Shown here in pieces: positions 44,232 to 55,992 of a stretch of 64,000 bases of DNA. The position numbers and the translations under genes were made by a program. This DNA is from Emydura subglobosa (taxonomy: Eukaryota > Chordata > Testudines > Chelidae): NCBI GenBank assembly GCA_007922225.1, contig ML679946.1:91371313-91435312 (forward strand), in the 5' to 3' direction. Numbering within the stretch: position 1 is the first letter of the stretch; each line of letters starts with the position of its first letter. The notes beneath the pieces are model-generated. The model was given only the letters and a program-made list of their open reading frames with translations. It did no database searches and was not told the DNA's origin.

Positions 44232-44644
44232 TGTTGTTTTGACAACCCCAATTATTATGGTGACAATGGAATGTAGTTAAGGATGGAAACCCAGTTTAAG
44301 TAATTAGCATATATGATAATGAGAGAGATAATTAGGTGAAGGTTGTTTATGGAAGGGTATAAGTAGTCACCACTTAGACAAAGGGTGGCGCTCCATCAAC
44401 ACCTGACTCTGTGGGAGGTGCTGCCGGTTGGACCAGAGGCCACTGACTCCCTGACGGGGCCCTTGAAGAAAGCCGTTTCTGTATACAGCCTTCTGAGTAA
44501 CTGCTTAGCTCTCCAGGCTTAGTGAGTATGATATATTGTAGTTAATTTTAGGCTTTGTATCTAACTAGTATATTTATAGAAAACCTTGCACATTAAACCT
44601 TATTGATCTGCAAATCAGGCGCACCGCGTCTCACTGGTATCCAC
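44232..44644 (+). mobile_element. Solo LTR, candidate
   Basis: A TG...CA unit of 413 bp. TATA-type GGTATAAGTAG lies at 44356-44366 and the polyadenylation-type ATTAAA at 44592-44597, with a GC-richer segment between (promoter then R/U5 layout). No internal region, primer-binding site or partner LTR is nearby, so it would be a solo LTR. No convincing target-site duplication for these ends; an ATCAC on both sides (44223, 44650) would require slightly different ends. Gypsy or ERV type cannot be told. Confidence 0.55.
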
Positions 44645-44769
44645 ACTGATCACAAAGTGTCCAAAATCAACATGTGGTTAAATGGAACCAGTCTGAAACA
44701 GCATGCCCTCGTCCAATAAAATAGCATCCAGGGCAAAATGTGGCAAACATCACCACCCTGAAAGGGAGT

Positions 44770-45030
44770 TTTTCCACTTCAAGTTGAAATGATAAAAGAA
44801 AGTCAAAAGGAAATGAGAAAGCTGGAATGAAATGAGAAAGTTGAAACAAAACTGAATGCTGAAATCAGGACAAAATAAAATAATCCATTTTGATTTTGAA
44901 TCCTTCTGAAAAATGTTGCATTGCAAACATCACTGAAACTGACACATTCCCTCAATACATTTTGATTTTTTACAAAACTGTATTTTCTGACAGAAAACTG
45001 TTCCTTCCAAAAAATTTCAGCCAGCTCTAG
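44770..45030. mobile_element. AT-rich foldback element, 'AGAGCTGG' family, copy 3
   Basis: Ends AAAATTTCAGCCAGCTCTAG, the reverse complement of the copy 2 start. The interior has repeated ATGAGAAAG(C/T)TG(G/A)A phrases and AT-rich half palindromes. The left end is indistinct. Confidence 0.6.
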
Positions 45031-46129
45031 TGTGAACCATAGGTTCTCCGCATCCTGTGCCCTCCACACCAGCGCATGCTAACCTGGCTCAGAACCGTGT
45101 GCACCCCCACAGAGAGATTTGGTAAGGTCCAGCAGCAAGGAGGGCTTTTTATGGGTTCTCTGTGATGATCAAGTTTTATCCTAAACCATTTAAGATCTTA
45201 ACACTATAAATAAAATTAGTTAATGTATTTATTTGTGTGAAAGCATTTATTTGAGGCTACCTTTAACATTTTCCCTAGAAGAGCACAGTCGTCATTAAAA
45301 AAAAAAAAAGACAGGAATTTGTTTGAAAATAAGGTCTCTAAACATTTTCATTGTGGCTGGGAAAAGAGGTGGGTGCTGAAGGCACTTTCACTGAGGTGAC
45401 AGATTAGATAGAGCATGGCTATTTGGTTCCGTGGCGTCTCATTCAAACCGACTGGCTTATTAGTGTGAAAATTCATTCCGCACCTACACACAGATACAGG
45501 CACCACACAGAGCATGAAGAAATGGCTTTTGGGTGGGGGAAGTCTGTGCTCAGGTTGTGGGGACAAAAATCCACCTACAGCTCACAGATAGTGGGGCAGA
45601 CTCTGCACGGCAACTATTCCAGCCCGAGGCTGAAATACGGGTTGCTACTCCTGCACCTCCCCTAATTTGAGGGCTGTGGCTATCAGTTCTGTGTGACCAA
45701 AGACTCACCGTCCATGAACATGGCCTTCTCTGGTCTGCCCTGAGCCACCCCCTCTTAGCTAGCCTATGTGAAGCTGAACTTTGCAGCAAGCAAATGGGGG
45801 TGTGCAAGGAAACACCCAGCCCAGCCACCCATGCCCTGCCCTGCAGAATTGTGACACTTGCTCTGTATTGGGGGGCTTTCTGTGGTCCGTATTATGCTGG
45901 GGGAATTTCATTCTTAGTGCATAACCTCATATGGTCACACAGCAGTGCTAATTCTTCCTGGAATATGCAACGGGGTACTGTACTTTAAAGCAGGCATCTG
46001 GTCCAGCAGAGAAGAGAGGGGGAAAGAGCACAGGATGGCAGCTGTGCATGAGTGAGCACCTCTGTTGCCACTTGAAAGCTTATTTAATTTAAACTTTTCT
46101 TGATTTAATTCTTTAGTTATTGAGCCATC
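45031..46129. other. Unassigned
   Basis: Includes an A-run at about 45296-45309. Frames at 45348-45828 overlap in several phases with no domain. Confidence 0.4.
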
Positions 46130-46565
46130 AGCTCTTGGCATGGCTGCGCCAAGCGTTCCGGCCTTCATTGCCTAGTAATCCGGTTTCTTCACCTTTCTCC
46201 CCAACTGTGCATCATACATGGGAAGCACTCCCTGTAAAAATCTGTAAAGGCATCACATTATCCTCCTTTAAAACCCTTCCCTGCTGGGATGCTTACAAAA
46301 CAGGCAGCAATAGCTGGTGTGCTTTGACTCTTGCCTACTGTACCAAACAAGATTGTTTCTCTCTTGCTTTGTCCTTTTCCCACCTTTCCCTCTATTTGTC
46401 TGATGTATCCACCTGTTCTCAGATCATATGGTAAGACAGTTAACTCTTTGGGTAAGGGATTGTCTTGTGTATACAGCACCTATGACGATGGGACCTTGAC
46501 CCCAGATTGGGACATCTAGGCACTATTACAATACTTCTATTAATAATAAATAATAATAATAAAGT
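46130..46565 (+). mobile_element. LINE 3' end (L2/Rex-like): ORF2 tail and 3' UTR
   Basis: The + strand encodes HTWEALPVKICKGITLSSFKT near 46210-46275, matching the W--LP--I----SLSSFKT C-terminal block of L2/Rex/CR1-clade ORF2. The 3' UTR follows (CTTTGGGTAAGGGATTGTC, CAGCACCTATGACGATGGGA, ACATCTAGGCAC) and it ends in an (AAT)n tail at 46535-46561. The same tail, in minus orientation, occurs at 32646, 55720 and 58325 attached to SINE-like sequence or alone. Confidence 0.7.
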
Positions 46566-46830
46566 TATGTATTATTTAGTTTTATGGATGTGGCTTCAGT
46601 TTGAATTTGTTTCTGTTTGAATAAGGGGGTTTAATTCTGTTATGATTTTGAATTCCCTTTGCGGAGAGAGATTCACCTCTGCTCACATGGAAATATAAGA
46701 TCCAGAGTGCATTTTAAACCGGAAGAGTCTGCTTCTTCCCCACTCATATTAATTGGTTTTTACAGCAGCCAAGTGTCATGCATGTTTATGGAGTTATTCC
46801 TAGCTTACGTTGGTGTAAGTGGGAGGAAAA

Positions 46831-46937
46831 TTGGGTCTGTCTGCTGTCCATCAAATTGGTGTTAACTCAGTAATTCCATTAACTTCAGTATTGTCATTTA
46901 GAATTTACAATCATTCAGCAAGGAGCAGAATTTGGTC
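46831..46937. mobile_element. Small inverted-repeat element, 'AGCAGAATTTGG' family
   Basis: TAACTCAGTAATTCCATTAACTTCAGT in the middle and GGAGCAGAATTTGGTC at the right end match the palindromic element at 55481. The left end is decayed. Confidence 0.6.
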
Positions 46938-49805
46938 TTAAACTTATGAGCATGCAACAAAGAGGAGACTGGATTTTTAACAGGGACACAGAGTCACATT
47001 TCACCTGTGCGCCTCTGTTGATAGTAATGGATTTGCACAGATATAACAATGAATTTGTCTCATTGTTTTCTGGTAAGGAAAATGGAGGCAATAATTCTTT
47101 ATGATAAATGTTGTGACTGTGTTTATCTTGTTGGGGGTGGGAAATGTCTCTTTCTTTGTGTTAGGGAAAAAAATAAGTCTCTGGAAAAATAGAGCAGAAT
47201 AACTGGTATTCTAAAGATACAGAAAAATAGACCAGTCATTATCTTTTTCACCAAGGCAACCACTTTGTTAATTGCAATACATCAAAGGCATGAATGAGCC
47301 TGCAGCACTCTAGACAAAAAGATAGCAATCAAATCAGGGATGATGATGCCGTGCTGTCATGTTCAATAGTTTAAATCCTAAAGACCAATCTTCAGTGGAA
47401 TGCTAGTAGGACTGGGATGCAAACATAATGTCATTCAGATAAGGCATTAAAGATTAGTCAGACTGAGCTAATTAAGAGTGAAGTTAATAGTGCATTTTTA
47501 TTAGAGATCAGTGAGAGACATGAAGTTTGGACAGGATATGAAAGTTCCCAAAGTTTGAGGAACTTCAGTTAAGAGATCTCTGTTCAGTCTATTATACAGG
47601 CTGCCACAAGGTTTGTCTTCAGATCCTCACATTTTTCCAGAGTTGGGGGATGTTTGCATCTAGGGATATAGTTCAGGCTCATTTCTATTTATTGTTGTGT
47701 CAGATATTATACCAGATGAAGCACTGTTGATTTCAATTGATTAACACCCAGCACAAGAAGTTTCATACAATGACTTATTGTCATTTGGTTATAAAATGGA
47801 TGGCCTCTGGGGGGCAAAAAAATCCCTTATGCTGGGGGAAAAATAAAACTAGGGCTAATTATATTTTAATGATATGTTCAGGATAAACATATTTGTAAGA
47901 ACACAACCTGGCATATCAGATTCTGTGTAGACAACAAATCATTTGACAAATTCAATCTGCTTTGGTTCCTTTTGTTAACTAATCTACGTAGCAGCTCTAG
48001 TGAATTACTGGATTTCAAAAATACACTGCAAGATCCTAATGTGTACGCATTGCTGATAATGTACTGGGAGAAAGGTTATACTTTGCTTAGGGGCAAGCTA
48101 AATCCAGCTTTATTGGCATGCTCTTGTAGACTCGCTGAAGATCAGTGGTGAATTAAAGAGGCAGTGCTATTAAAGGAACATTGGCAGTTTATAAGAAACA
48201 TCTAAAATATTAAAGCAGATTCCTTTTGCTTGTTGATAGATACAGAACATGTTGTTTTACCATGCACAAAGAACAAACAGATCCTTTCTGTTTGAGTAAC
48301 GTATTTTTAGATTAATAGAACAACGAAAGTAAAGTTCCCTTGAGAAAAGTCATGGCACGTATCTCCTCTGACCATCTGGGTTGGTCTAAGAACATATCAC
48401 ACAGTGGGAAAGTGCTGGCAATTTAAAGACGCAGTTCATCACGAGCATCCCAGCTCCATACACAGAATAAACATGGCAAAGACTTTCTCCAAAAAGGAGT
48501 CCCATACAATGAGTGCCATAGTGTCTGACAAAAGGGCAGAATAATGGGGGTAAGGATGGGGGCAAACACTAGTGCTTATTGTTTAATGCAGGATATTGAA
48601 CTAGGTGAACCAATGATCAGATCTGCTATGGCAAACTCTTCGTTCTGTGTGATACAATGTGACACTAAATAATTTTATATAGCATCTTTCCTTTAAGCTG
48701 TCTTTCAAAAATGCTTTATAAGTTTAAAAAATGTTGAAGTACCTCCTTTCCCTCTCCTGTTACAGAGATAAATAATACCAGGCACTAGTACATTTGGGCC
48801 CCTTTGCACCTGCTTTGGAAATCAAGAGACATTCTGTATCTAGAAGGTGTTGACATCTTTACGGTGCCGTTTGATCCAGGCATGTATCCACTCAGCACAT
48901 GCATTCAGGTACACAGTCATGCTTCTCCGCTTCATGTGACTGGTGAGTAAGCTTGGATGGTTCTCATTCATACAGATAAATTCCTGCTTGGGCTCATGCT
49001 CATTGCCAGCAGATCATTTATTTTCAGCATCCACAACGCATTGGGTTGGGATTGAGTGCTAATGTGCAGCCATCTGCTGCATTTGACCAGGGTCTTTAGG
49101 TATCCCTTCTGTCCTGCTTATTCTACTCCAAGCTGTTTAGAGGCTTATTACACTCATCCTTGAGGGCTGTAGCCTGTGACTGTTGTTTGCTATGGTATAT
49201 TCATATTGTCATGCTGCGTTCCATGCACAGAGATCTGTTTCTGGCTAAATAGATTACTGGGTTTGTTTGTTATTTCCTTTGCTCATTACTCCCTTGAAAC
49301 GCTCTGTGCCCTTTTTCCTGGTCCTAGATGGGCAGAGTAGACTATGCCCAGCTCTAGCCTGTGCTGGCCGCACGGTCAATATTCTTCACAAATGTGTCCA
49401 TGTGATTTTGGATAACTTGTGAGACTTTTGGCTCACAGTACTGAACACGGAGCATCCCAAGTGTGCTTTCTGCTGCAAGTGGGGACAGCTGGGCTCTATG
49501 AGAATGGGCTTCCTAGGGCCATTTTTCCCCCCATACACAGAGCTAAATTATATCTCCCCTGCCTGCGTGCACATGGGGGGAGAAGGTGCAGAAAGCCCAT
49601 TCTGCCTCAGTGCGCCCTCCTGCAGATAACTAGAAGAGCATGAAGGGGAGCGGACAGCTTGCTGGGGTGAGGAGAATCCCACTATGCACTACAAGAGCAG
49701 CACTGAGGAGCTAGCAGTGTTGGCAGAGCTCTAACCACAATGCCCAGGAAGCAGAACGCCTCAAAATGCTGCTACTCAAGCACCTCTACAGCATGCCTCA
49801 GCCTC
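46938..49805. other. Unassigned, 2.9 kb
   Basis: No frame longer than about 74 codons in this stretch and no recognised repeat, except a weak 'TTATATAGCATCTTTCCTTTAA ... ATGCTTTATAA' phrase at 48675-48725 like old SINE tails. It may be the best place to look for conserved non-coding sequence. Confidence 0.4.
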
Positions 49806-49882
49806 ACAAGAGGCATTACAGAGGCGTAACAGAAGAGGCATAACGGAGGCATTTGATGCTCATTCTCTCTCTCTCTCTCTGA
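49806..49882. repeat. Short imperfect tandem GAGGCATAAC-type, then (CT)n
   Basis: AAGAGGCATTACAGAGGCGTAACAGAAGAGGCATAACGGAGGCAT is built from about 15-bp variants of one unit (49809-49852). A CT run of about 9 units follows at 49864-49881. Confidence 0.8.
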
Positions 49883-50379
49883 TAGCCTTTTGTCCTGAAG
49901 CAGTATTCTTCAAAGCACCATTTCTCCCTGTCAAGCTGTTCTACATGTAAGGCAAGATGCTCCTTTACAGAATCACTTCTACTCTCAGGCAAGCTTTTAA
50001 AAGTATATTATATTGTTACCAAAACTCAGTAAAGAGTCCTATAATTTTTCATTATGTCCTTTCATGCCCTTTGCCAAGAGAGCTGTGGAAATATAAGTTG
50101 TGTGGGAAATGCCTGGTTTTTGCCTATCTTTGTGGGAGGGAAAAAAAATAGTTTTATTTGTTTTATTTTTTAAATGAGAGTTGAGGAAAGTCAGCCTTAT
50201 GCTTTAAAGGTACGAAACAGGCACAGCAAGCGACTTTCAGGGATCAGAGTTAACAGGTTGACGAATAAAGCTCAGTTGATACTGTAGCTGCTGCAGCATC
50301 CATGTCTGTGTAATATGAGCTCTACTGAATGAATTAAGGAAAAAAATAAACAGAAGAGCGCACACACAAAGAACCCGGG
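49883..50379. other. Unassigned
   Basis: A-rich runs near 50144 and 50340. No gene or repeat. Confidence 0.4.
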
Positions 50380-50822
50380 GCCAAGATTTTCGAAAGTACC
50401 TTCTTTCTCCACATTAGGCAGAGAGGGGAATTGAACCGGACTCTCCCACATCTGGAGTGAGAGCTCTAACTACTGGCCTGAAAATTGTAAAGGGGGTACC
50501 TCCTCCGCTGGCATTTTGTAAGGGGTATAATCTAGTAGGTGGCTTCTGAGAAGCCTTAGTGGATTGGGCCATACGGAGGGGGAATGCCTAGTTTGAGGAT
50601 GACGTCAGGTGTAGGCCTGAGATGACTGTGTGGATGCTCAGACTTTTAGGCACCATGAGGACTTCACCAATGGACATTTCGTTGCCTGGAGACTTTGGAC
50701 AGCTACAGAGTTAGGTGACAACTAAGCAGGGTTTCGAGGATCTCAGTGGCACCTAAATATTGGAATTAGGCATCTGAAGTGTCAGTTAGGTGCATATGTG
50801 CTTTTTGATGCATCTAGCCCTA
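50380..50822. mobile_element. tRNA-module palindromic element, copy 2 (partial)
   Basis: Contains, on the minus strand, a near-perfect B box (GGTTCAATTCC, 50427-50437) and an A-box-like sequence within 50466-50480. It is followed by AAAATTGTAAAGGGGGTACC, AGGCACC/GGCACCTAAAT phrases and a right part with GAGGATCTCAGTGGCACC. Layout and phrases match the right half of 19813-20808. The left terminus is missing or reduced to GGCCAAGATTTTCGAAAG. It is a repeat, not a tRNA gene. Confidence 0.6.
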
Positions 50823-52771
50823 AGCCCTGTTCACCCTAAGTAAATTGATCTGGGTCAAAATGATCCATGGTTACACCACGGGACAGAGGCCTGAAAATCA
50901 CAAGGATAAAAAAAAAATAGTAGCATCAAAATGGAAGAAAAAAATCAGTCATCAGGAAGACAATTTTCATCACAGAAGAGACGTCTTTTTCAAAATATCA
51001 TCTGTATTATCTTAAACTCGGAGAGAGAAAAAAATGTATGTAAAATGTTTTATTCTGGAATTCGTATGTGTGTTATGGTCTTAGGGAGCTATTTAAGAAA
51101 GTGTTTTGGGACTATTTAACACCTGTCCTATTTTAAAGAAGCAGATGCAACTTTATCAGAAATCACCAGGTGGTGCTATTACAGATAATACAATCAGATA
51201 AACAAATTATGTTATCTTAAAGTTAGATCTTGGGGAAAATGCTGTTTGATGACTGAGCATATCTCCAGCAAAGTCTGTTCTGTCTGAATATCTCCTGCCG
51301 ACTAGATTATTTTTAGATGCAACTGCTGCCAACAGGTTATACCTGCCCAAGGGAACAAAATATTAGATGGGGCCAAAACAGTACAGTAGAGACAACGAAT
51401 AAACATGATTCTCTTGCTGAAGGTTATGAGTAACTCTCAATGGGAATTATTTGTAACCCACACTAGAGAGATAGCGTCCTTTTTTGGGGGGGGGTGGGAG
51501 GTCGTTTTTACACAGATGTAATTCCAAGTGAGAGCAGGATTTGAGCCTTAAAGGGTAAAATGAAAGCAGTGAGAGGGGAAAATAATTTCTTCTTCAATTT
51601 GCTGAGGAACAGATACTCATTCTCTCAACCACCGCCCTCTTCTGCCATACCCAGTTGCCTTCCAAGTATCCTAACTCAAGACACTGGTATGTGATCTGTT
51701 CAGTCAGCAGTGACAAACAGATATTTAGGATGGTTCTTGCTAGCTATAACTGTCCATCCATCAACACGTGGAGGTAAAACACTCACAGATGTTCCCCCAC
51801 AATGGGAGAGGGACCACTGTTACTAATTCTAATCATTTCTCTATAAGTCAATGAGTCAACAAGCTCCCACCTCACTCTTACACTGAATTACACCCCAATT
51901 CTATTTCTCTACCCTTCTCCTTCACTAGAATTTTTAAATTAGATACAGATGGTAGCATTTGCTTCAAGCACTTCATGTACTGTTAGCCTTGAGGCAGCTC
52001 TTGCTCATTGGAGGAAGAAGAGAAGGATGACCATGAGACAGTGGGCCCTTGAGTTATGTTCAATATTGTTAATTTTCCTACAATTGGCCTATTGGTGTAG
52101 ACTGCATCGCTTGTGTGAAGATAGGATGTAACCATACAGTGCAGCAGCCTTGCAAAATTCTACTTCCCCACCCAAGAAAAAGCTTATTCACCTTACGTGA
52201 ATAAAATGTCATAATTGGGGAAAAGATGGGTGAGTAGATTTTGTGCCTGGACTGGTACTTCTGAATGACAATTTTGCAAGAGTGCCATAAAATTTAACAC
52301 CTTTCACAGGACATTGAATGCTTCAATATATCGGTGTTTGTCTACAAAGGAAGAGAGAGGGGATGAGATTGTTTGCAAGGCTCAGACAAATGTGACTGAA
52401 AGCGTTGGCAATGTCAGACTACAAGGCATACTTTTGTTCATATGTGCTAGGAAGAGTAATCTTAGAAATGTGCACTAAAGAATGAGGTGATCACACTAGA
52501 TGCTTTTGTACTACACACTGCTATTGAGCGTAGTACTTCATCTGTTCGCTTGGTTTAAGAGTACATTAGAAACCCTGACAGTGTGTGGGAAGCTGTGGTT
52601 CTGAAGAGCTCTGAGTGCAGCAAAGATTGATTTGAAGATGCAACTCTTGGCACTGAATGTAATGAAATGCTGCGACAGCATTGGAAACTGCAAAATCTGC
52701 TAAGCCCTGTTGTTATGGCAGCCCTCCATGGAGCAAAAAGCTAAATTATTTGGAGCAACCTGATGATATCT
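50823..52771. other. Unassigned, 1.9 kb
   Basis: A G-run lies at about 51486-51500. No gene or recognised repeat. Confidence 0.4.
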
Positions 52772-52912
52772 AGGGTGACCAGATGTCCCAATATTATTGG
52801 GACCATCCTGATAGTAGGGGCTTTGTCTTATATATGCAATGATACTGCACCCCTTCCCCCCCCCCCCAAAAAAAAGTATCTTGGTTTTTCACCCATGCTA
52901 ACTTGCTATGTT
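52772..52912. mobile_element. 'GGTGACCAGAT' inverted-repeat element, copy 2
   Basis: Starts AGGGTGACCAGATGTCCCAA and contains GGGACCATCCTGAT, GGGGCTTTGTCTTATAT and TGGTTTTTCACCCATGCTAA, the same order as the 11065 element in reverse complement. The right end is decayed. A C-run then A-run (52855-52877) lies inside. Confidence 0.7.
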
Positions 52913-53430
52913 ATCTAATCCTAATTCCTCAACAATCATGTCCTGAGGAAGACACACTAGAATAAGTACTACTAGGCTAAAAAAATAGGGGAAAATCCTG
53001 CATTCCTTACTTGTATATAAGCAAAACTCCCTTGAATAAATCAAGACCAAACAGAATTTATGCCAACAAGCACATACTGGTAATGTCTCAACTCCGTATA
53101 CTGTTTTGTTTTGCTTGCATGGATATAAACGAATAGGCAACAGCTACACCTAAGAATGAGTTTTAGGTCAGATTCAGGCACAGGGGACAGGTTTTATTTG
53201 GGGTATGTTTAGTGTAAAAAAAAAAGTTCATAGTTGACAATAAGCATTTCTTTCAAGAACCACCTGTTCAACCTGACTGACTTTCAATAGGACTTATGCA
53301 CCTAAGTCTTGTGTGTGTTAAGAATCCCACCCTGCATATCTGAACATTTAGTCCTTGAATGAAGTGCTTACTGACAACGGTGATGCAGTTCTTTTTAGAT
53401 ACTGAGCATAAATCACATTAAAGTCAATAG
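52913..53430. other. Unassigned
   Basis: No gene or repeat recognised. The 80-aa minus frame at 52898-53140 has no domain. Confidence 0.4.
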
Positions 53431-53726
53431 GTATGTCTACACTGTAGGTGGGAGTCACACCCCTCCGGCCTGGGTAGACTCTTATGCTAGCTCAGCTAAA
53501 AATAGCAGTTTGGACAGTGTGGTATTCATGGTGGTTTGGAGTAGCTGCCTGTGCTCAGACCCAGGAGGTTGGGCAGTCTTGGACTCTGACAGCTAGCCCA
53601 AGCCACTGACACTACTGCAGTGTCCACACTGCTATTTTTAGCATGATAGCTTTAATTGAGCTGGTGGGAGTTTGTCTGTCCCCCCTCCTCCAGGAATCAC
53701 ACCTCCCAGTTGCAGTGTAGACATAC
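53431..53726. mobile_element. 'GTCTACACT' inverted-repeat element, 296 bp
   Basis: Left end GTATGTCTACACTGTAGGTGGG and right end CCTCCCAGTTGCAGTGTAGACATAC are inverted over about 30 bp. The interior AAAATAGCAGT/ACTGCTATTTTTAG also folds. Flanks TCAATAG (53424-53430) and TCAATGAG (53727-53734) fit an 8-bp target duplication with one base lost, which suggests hAT. Non-coding. Confidence 0.88.
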
Positions 53727-53734
53727 TCAATGAG

Positions 53735-54607
53735 ACTTGTGCTCTCAGGTCACTTATGTTAAACATATCTAGCAAGAAATCTGTAATAGCTACATCTAGT
53801 GATTCGCAATGATACAATACTAGGAGGGAAGAGAAAAACTTCAAGAGCAGCAAAATCACCAAACCCCGAAAAACCTTTTGATAGACTAGACTAGAGTGAG
53901 ACTATCTATACTGCTGGCTCAAAAAAGGCAGGTCTTGATATAAATATGGAAAGTTAATCAAAGCACCATACATAGGCCCATCTGTCATGAGCCATGAGAG
54001 TAAAGTGTCTGACACTAACAATACCCAGAAAAATACAATATTTGCCTTAGAACTAGAAACATGAACACACTACTGGAACCAAAAAGAATACAAAAGGACA
54101 AGACAGATGCTACATATTATTAATGTATTCAGATGATTCTGCTTACAATGAAAAATCTAATATCCAAACCACCAATATCACTCAGCATTATATCAAAATC
54201 TGGAAAAGCATCAAGTTATAAAACATATTGGACAAATCAGATGTACATCCCTTGTCAAAATGCTGCTCACAATTTTACTAGCCTCTTGGAATTAGAGCCA
54301 GAAAACCCCCACAATTTATATACAGATCAAACTGATTAGTGGCTTGACTGGCATAATCAAAACCAACATAGAATCAGCAAGCTAAACCCTCTGCAATGAG
54401 TTAGTGCTATAAAAATCACTGTTTGACACCTCAAAACAGTTTGTCGGGAGGGGAAGGATGGTTAAAAGCTGTCAATTCGCATGCCGATAATCTAGGGAGA
54501 AGAGTCATTCATTTGGCATATTAAAAACTCTAAATATCTACAGAATATATACAGAATATCAGAATATCTACAGAAAGAAGGGCTACGAAGACCACCACAC
54601 AAGACTA
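53735..54607. other. Unassigned
   Basis: A short tandem of ATATCTACAGAA-like units lies at about 54535-54580. Nothing else. Confidence 0.4.
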
Positions 54608-54880
54608 TCGACTAAAATTCAACCTCACCCAGAGCTGCTGGAAAATCTAGACCTGCTGGATGTCAGAAAATACTTCCTGTTGTTGAGATCTACAGTAGCA
54701 GGCTCTGAAATAGTGTCCTTAAGGAAGTGGTGGAAGCCCTATAATGAGTCCTTTAAAACTAGACAAGGTAAAAAATTGGAGAACATACTGTAGGGATCAT
54801 TCCTATGTTGGCAATGTAAGACAAGATCTAACAGTCCCTTTCCAGTTCTAAGACCTAGGCCTACGCTGCTCGCAATAGAA
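54608..54880 (+). mobile_element. CR1 LINE, 3'-end fragment, + strand
   Basis: TCCTTAAGGAAGTGGTGGAAGCCC, then TCCTTTAAAACTAGACAAGG, GGAGAACATACTGTAGGGATC and AACAGTCCCTTTCCAGTTCTAAG follow the ORF2 end and 3' UTR of older CR1 subfamilies. The final ATTCTATG repeat is not preserved. Confidence 0.75.
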
Positions 54881-55261
54881 CTTTGCGCTTATACAGAGTT
54901 CCACATGAAGCAGTCTACACTTGCAGTTCCAGGCCAGGGCCTGAATCACTATGTGACATACATAATGTTGAAATGAAATTGATCACTTTCCTTGGGTAAC
55001 AAAAAAATAATGTTTTTGTTTGGTTGGTTTTTTTGGGGCAGAGGAGAGAATTATAGCAATTAAGAAGCCTCTTGAATCTCTTGAAGCATATTCCAGCAGC
55101 CCACCATAAATAGAGATTTGGGAATCAGATTGATAAAGCAATACAATTACTACCAATCAAGAACTAATGCTCCAAATCATATTCAGAGTTAATTCTGGTT
55201 TATTCAGTCTTTTCTTGCATTGACATTCTACACTCAACGGGAGTTAGAACCTCAGAATTTG
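54881..55261. other. Unassigned
   Basis: No gene or repeat recognised. Confidence 0.35.
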
Positions 55262-55331
55262 GCCCACGGGCCTGGCCCTCAATTGGTATAAACTGGTATA
55301 GCTGCATTATACCAGATGAGAATCTGGCCTT
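55262..55331. mobile_element. Mini inverted-repeat element (CTGGCC ends)
   Basis: CCTGGCCCTCAATTGGTATAAA on the left and ATTATACCAGATGAGAATCTGGCC on the right face each other. A decayed palindrome of a type common in turtle DNA. Confidence 0.6.
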
Positions 55332-55480
55332 TTAATGAAGGATTTATTTCCAATATACAAATAAATTAGAAGAAAACAACTAGATGAATAATGGGACATC
55401 AAAAATAAGCATGTTTTATATATAAAATAAATATGTATTCCCTGGACTTACAAAGTAAAACAAAACTATTTGCTACATAC

Positions 55481-55566
55481 GGGGCAAATTCTGCTCTTCA
55501 TTCAAACCAGAGTGACTCCTTTGACTTCAGTGGAGTTAATGTAACTGAGAGCAAAATTTGACTTGG
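55481..55566. mobile_element. Palindromic mini-element, 'AGCAGAATTTGG' family
   Basis: Left GGGGCAAATTCTGCTCTTCA and right TGAGAGCAAAATTTGACTTG are inverted. The centre ACTCCTTTGACTTCAGTGGAGT is itself a near palindrome. A related copy is at 46831. Confidence 0.8.
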
Positions 55567-55717
55567 GGATTTTATTTTATTTTAAATTTAGATTTATATT
55601 AAAGTGTGAAACTTCTTAATGATAAATTGCTGTGTTGCTATATTGTCTGACTCTGATGGGTTGTTATAATGTTATTTATTGTGCAGATCCATCACCTCTT
55701 TCTGACATCTCCACTGC

Positions 55718-55992
55718 ACCATTTATTATTATTATTTATTTGTACTACAGTAGCACTCAGAGGCCCCGATGAGATCAGGGCTCTATCGTTCTACTAGACA
55801 CTGTACACATACAGTTAGATGTGGTCCTTGCTCTAAAGGATTTACAATCTCAATAAACAAAGGATGGGAGGAGGCAGAAGGCCCCAAGACTGACTTACCA
55901 AAAGTCACACAGAAGGTCAGTGACTGTGCCAGAAAGAAATCAGGTCTCCTGAGTTCCAGTCTAGAGCTCTATGCACACTGCCTCTATTGTAA
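55718..55992 (-). repeat. MIR-like SINE with LINE-type tail
   Basis: Read on the minus strand: tRNA-like head (reverse complement of GAGTTCCAGTCTAGAGCTCTATGC, about 55950), core (reverse complement of CAAAAGTCACACAGAAGGTCAG) and a 3' tail (reverse complement of CTAGACACTGTACACA, CAGAGGCCCCGATGAGATC) ending in (AAT)n at 55720-55741. The tail matches 46420-46565. Fairly complete, about 275 bp. Confidence 0.82.

Noticed and set aside
50420..50482. Possible tRNA gene on the minus strand
   Set aside because: The B box is good, but the module is part of a dispersed repeat and no cloverleaf fold was evident.
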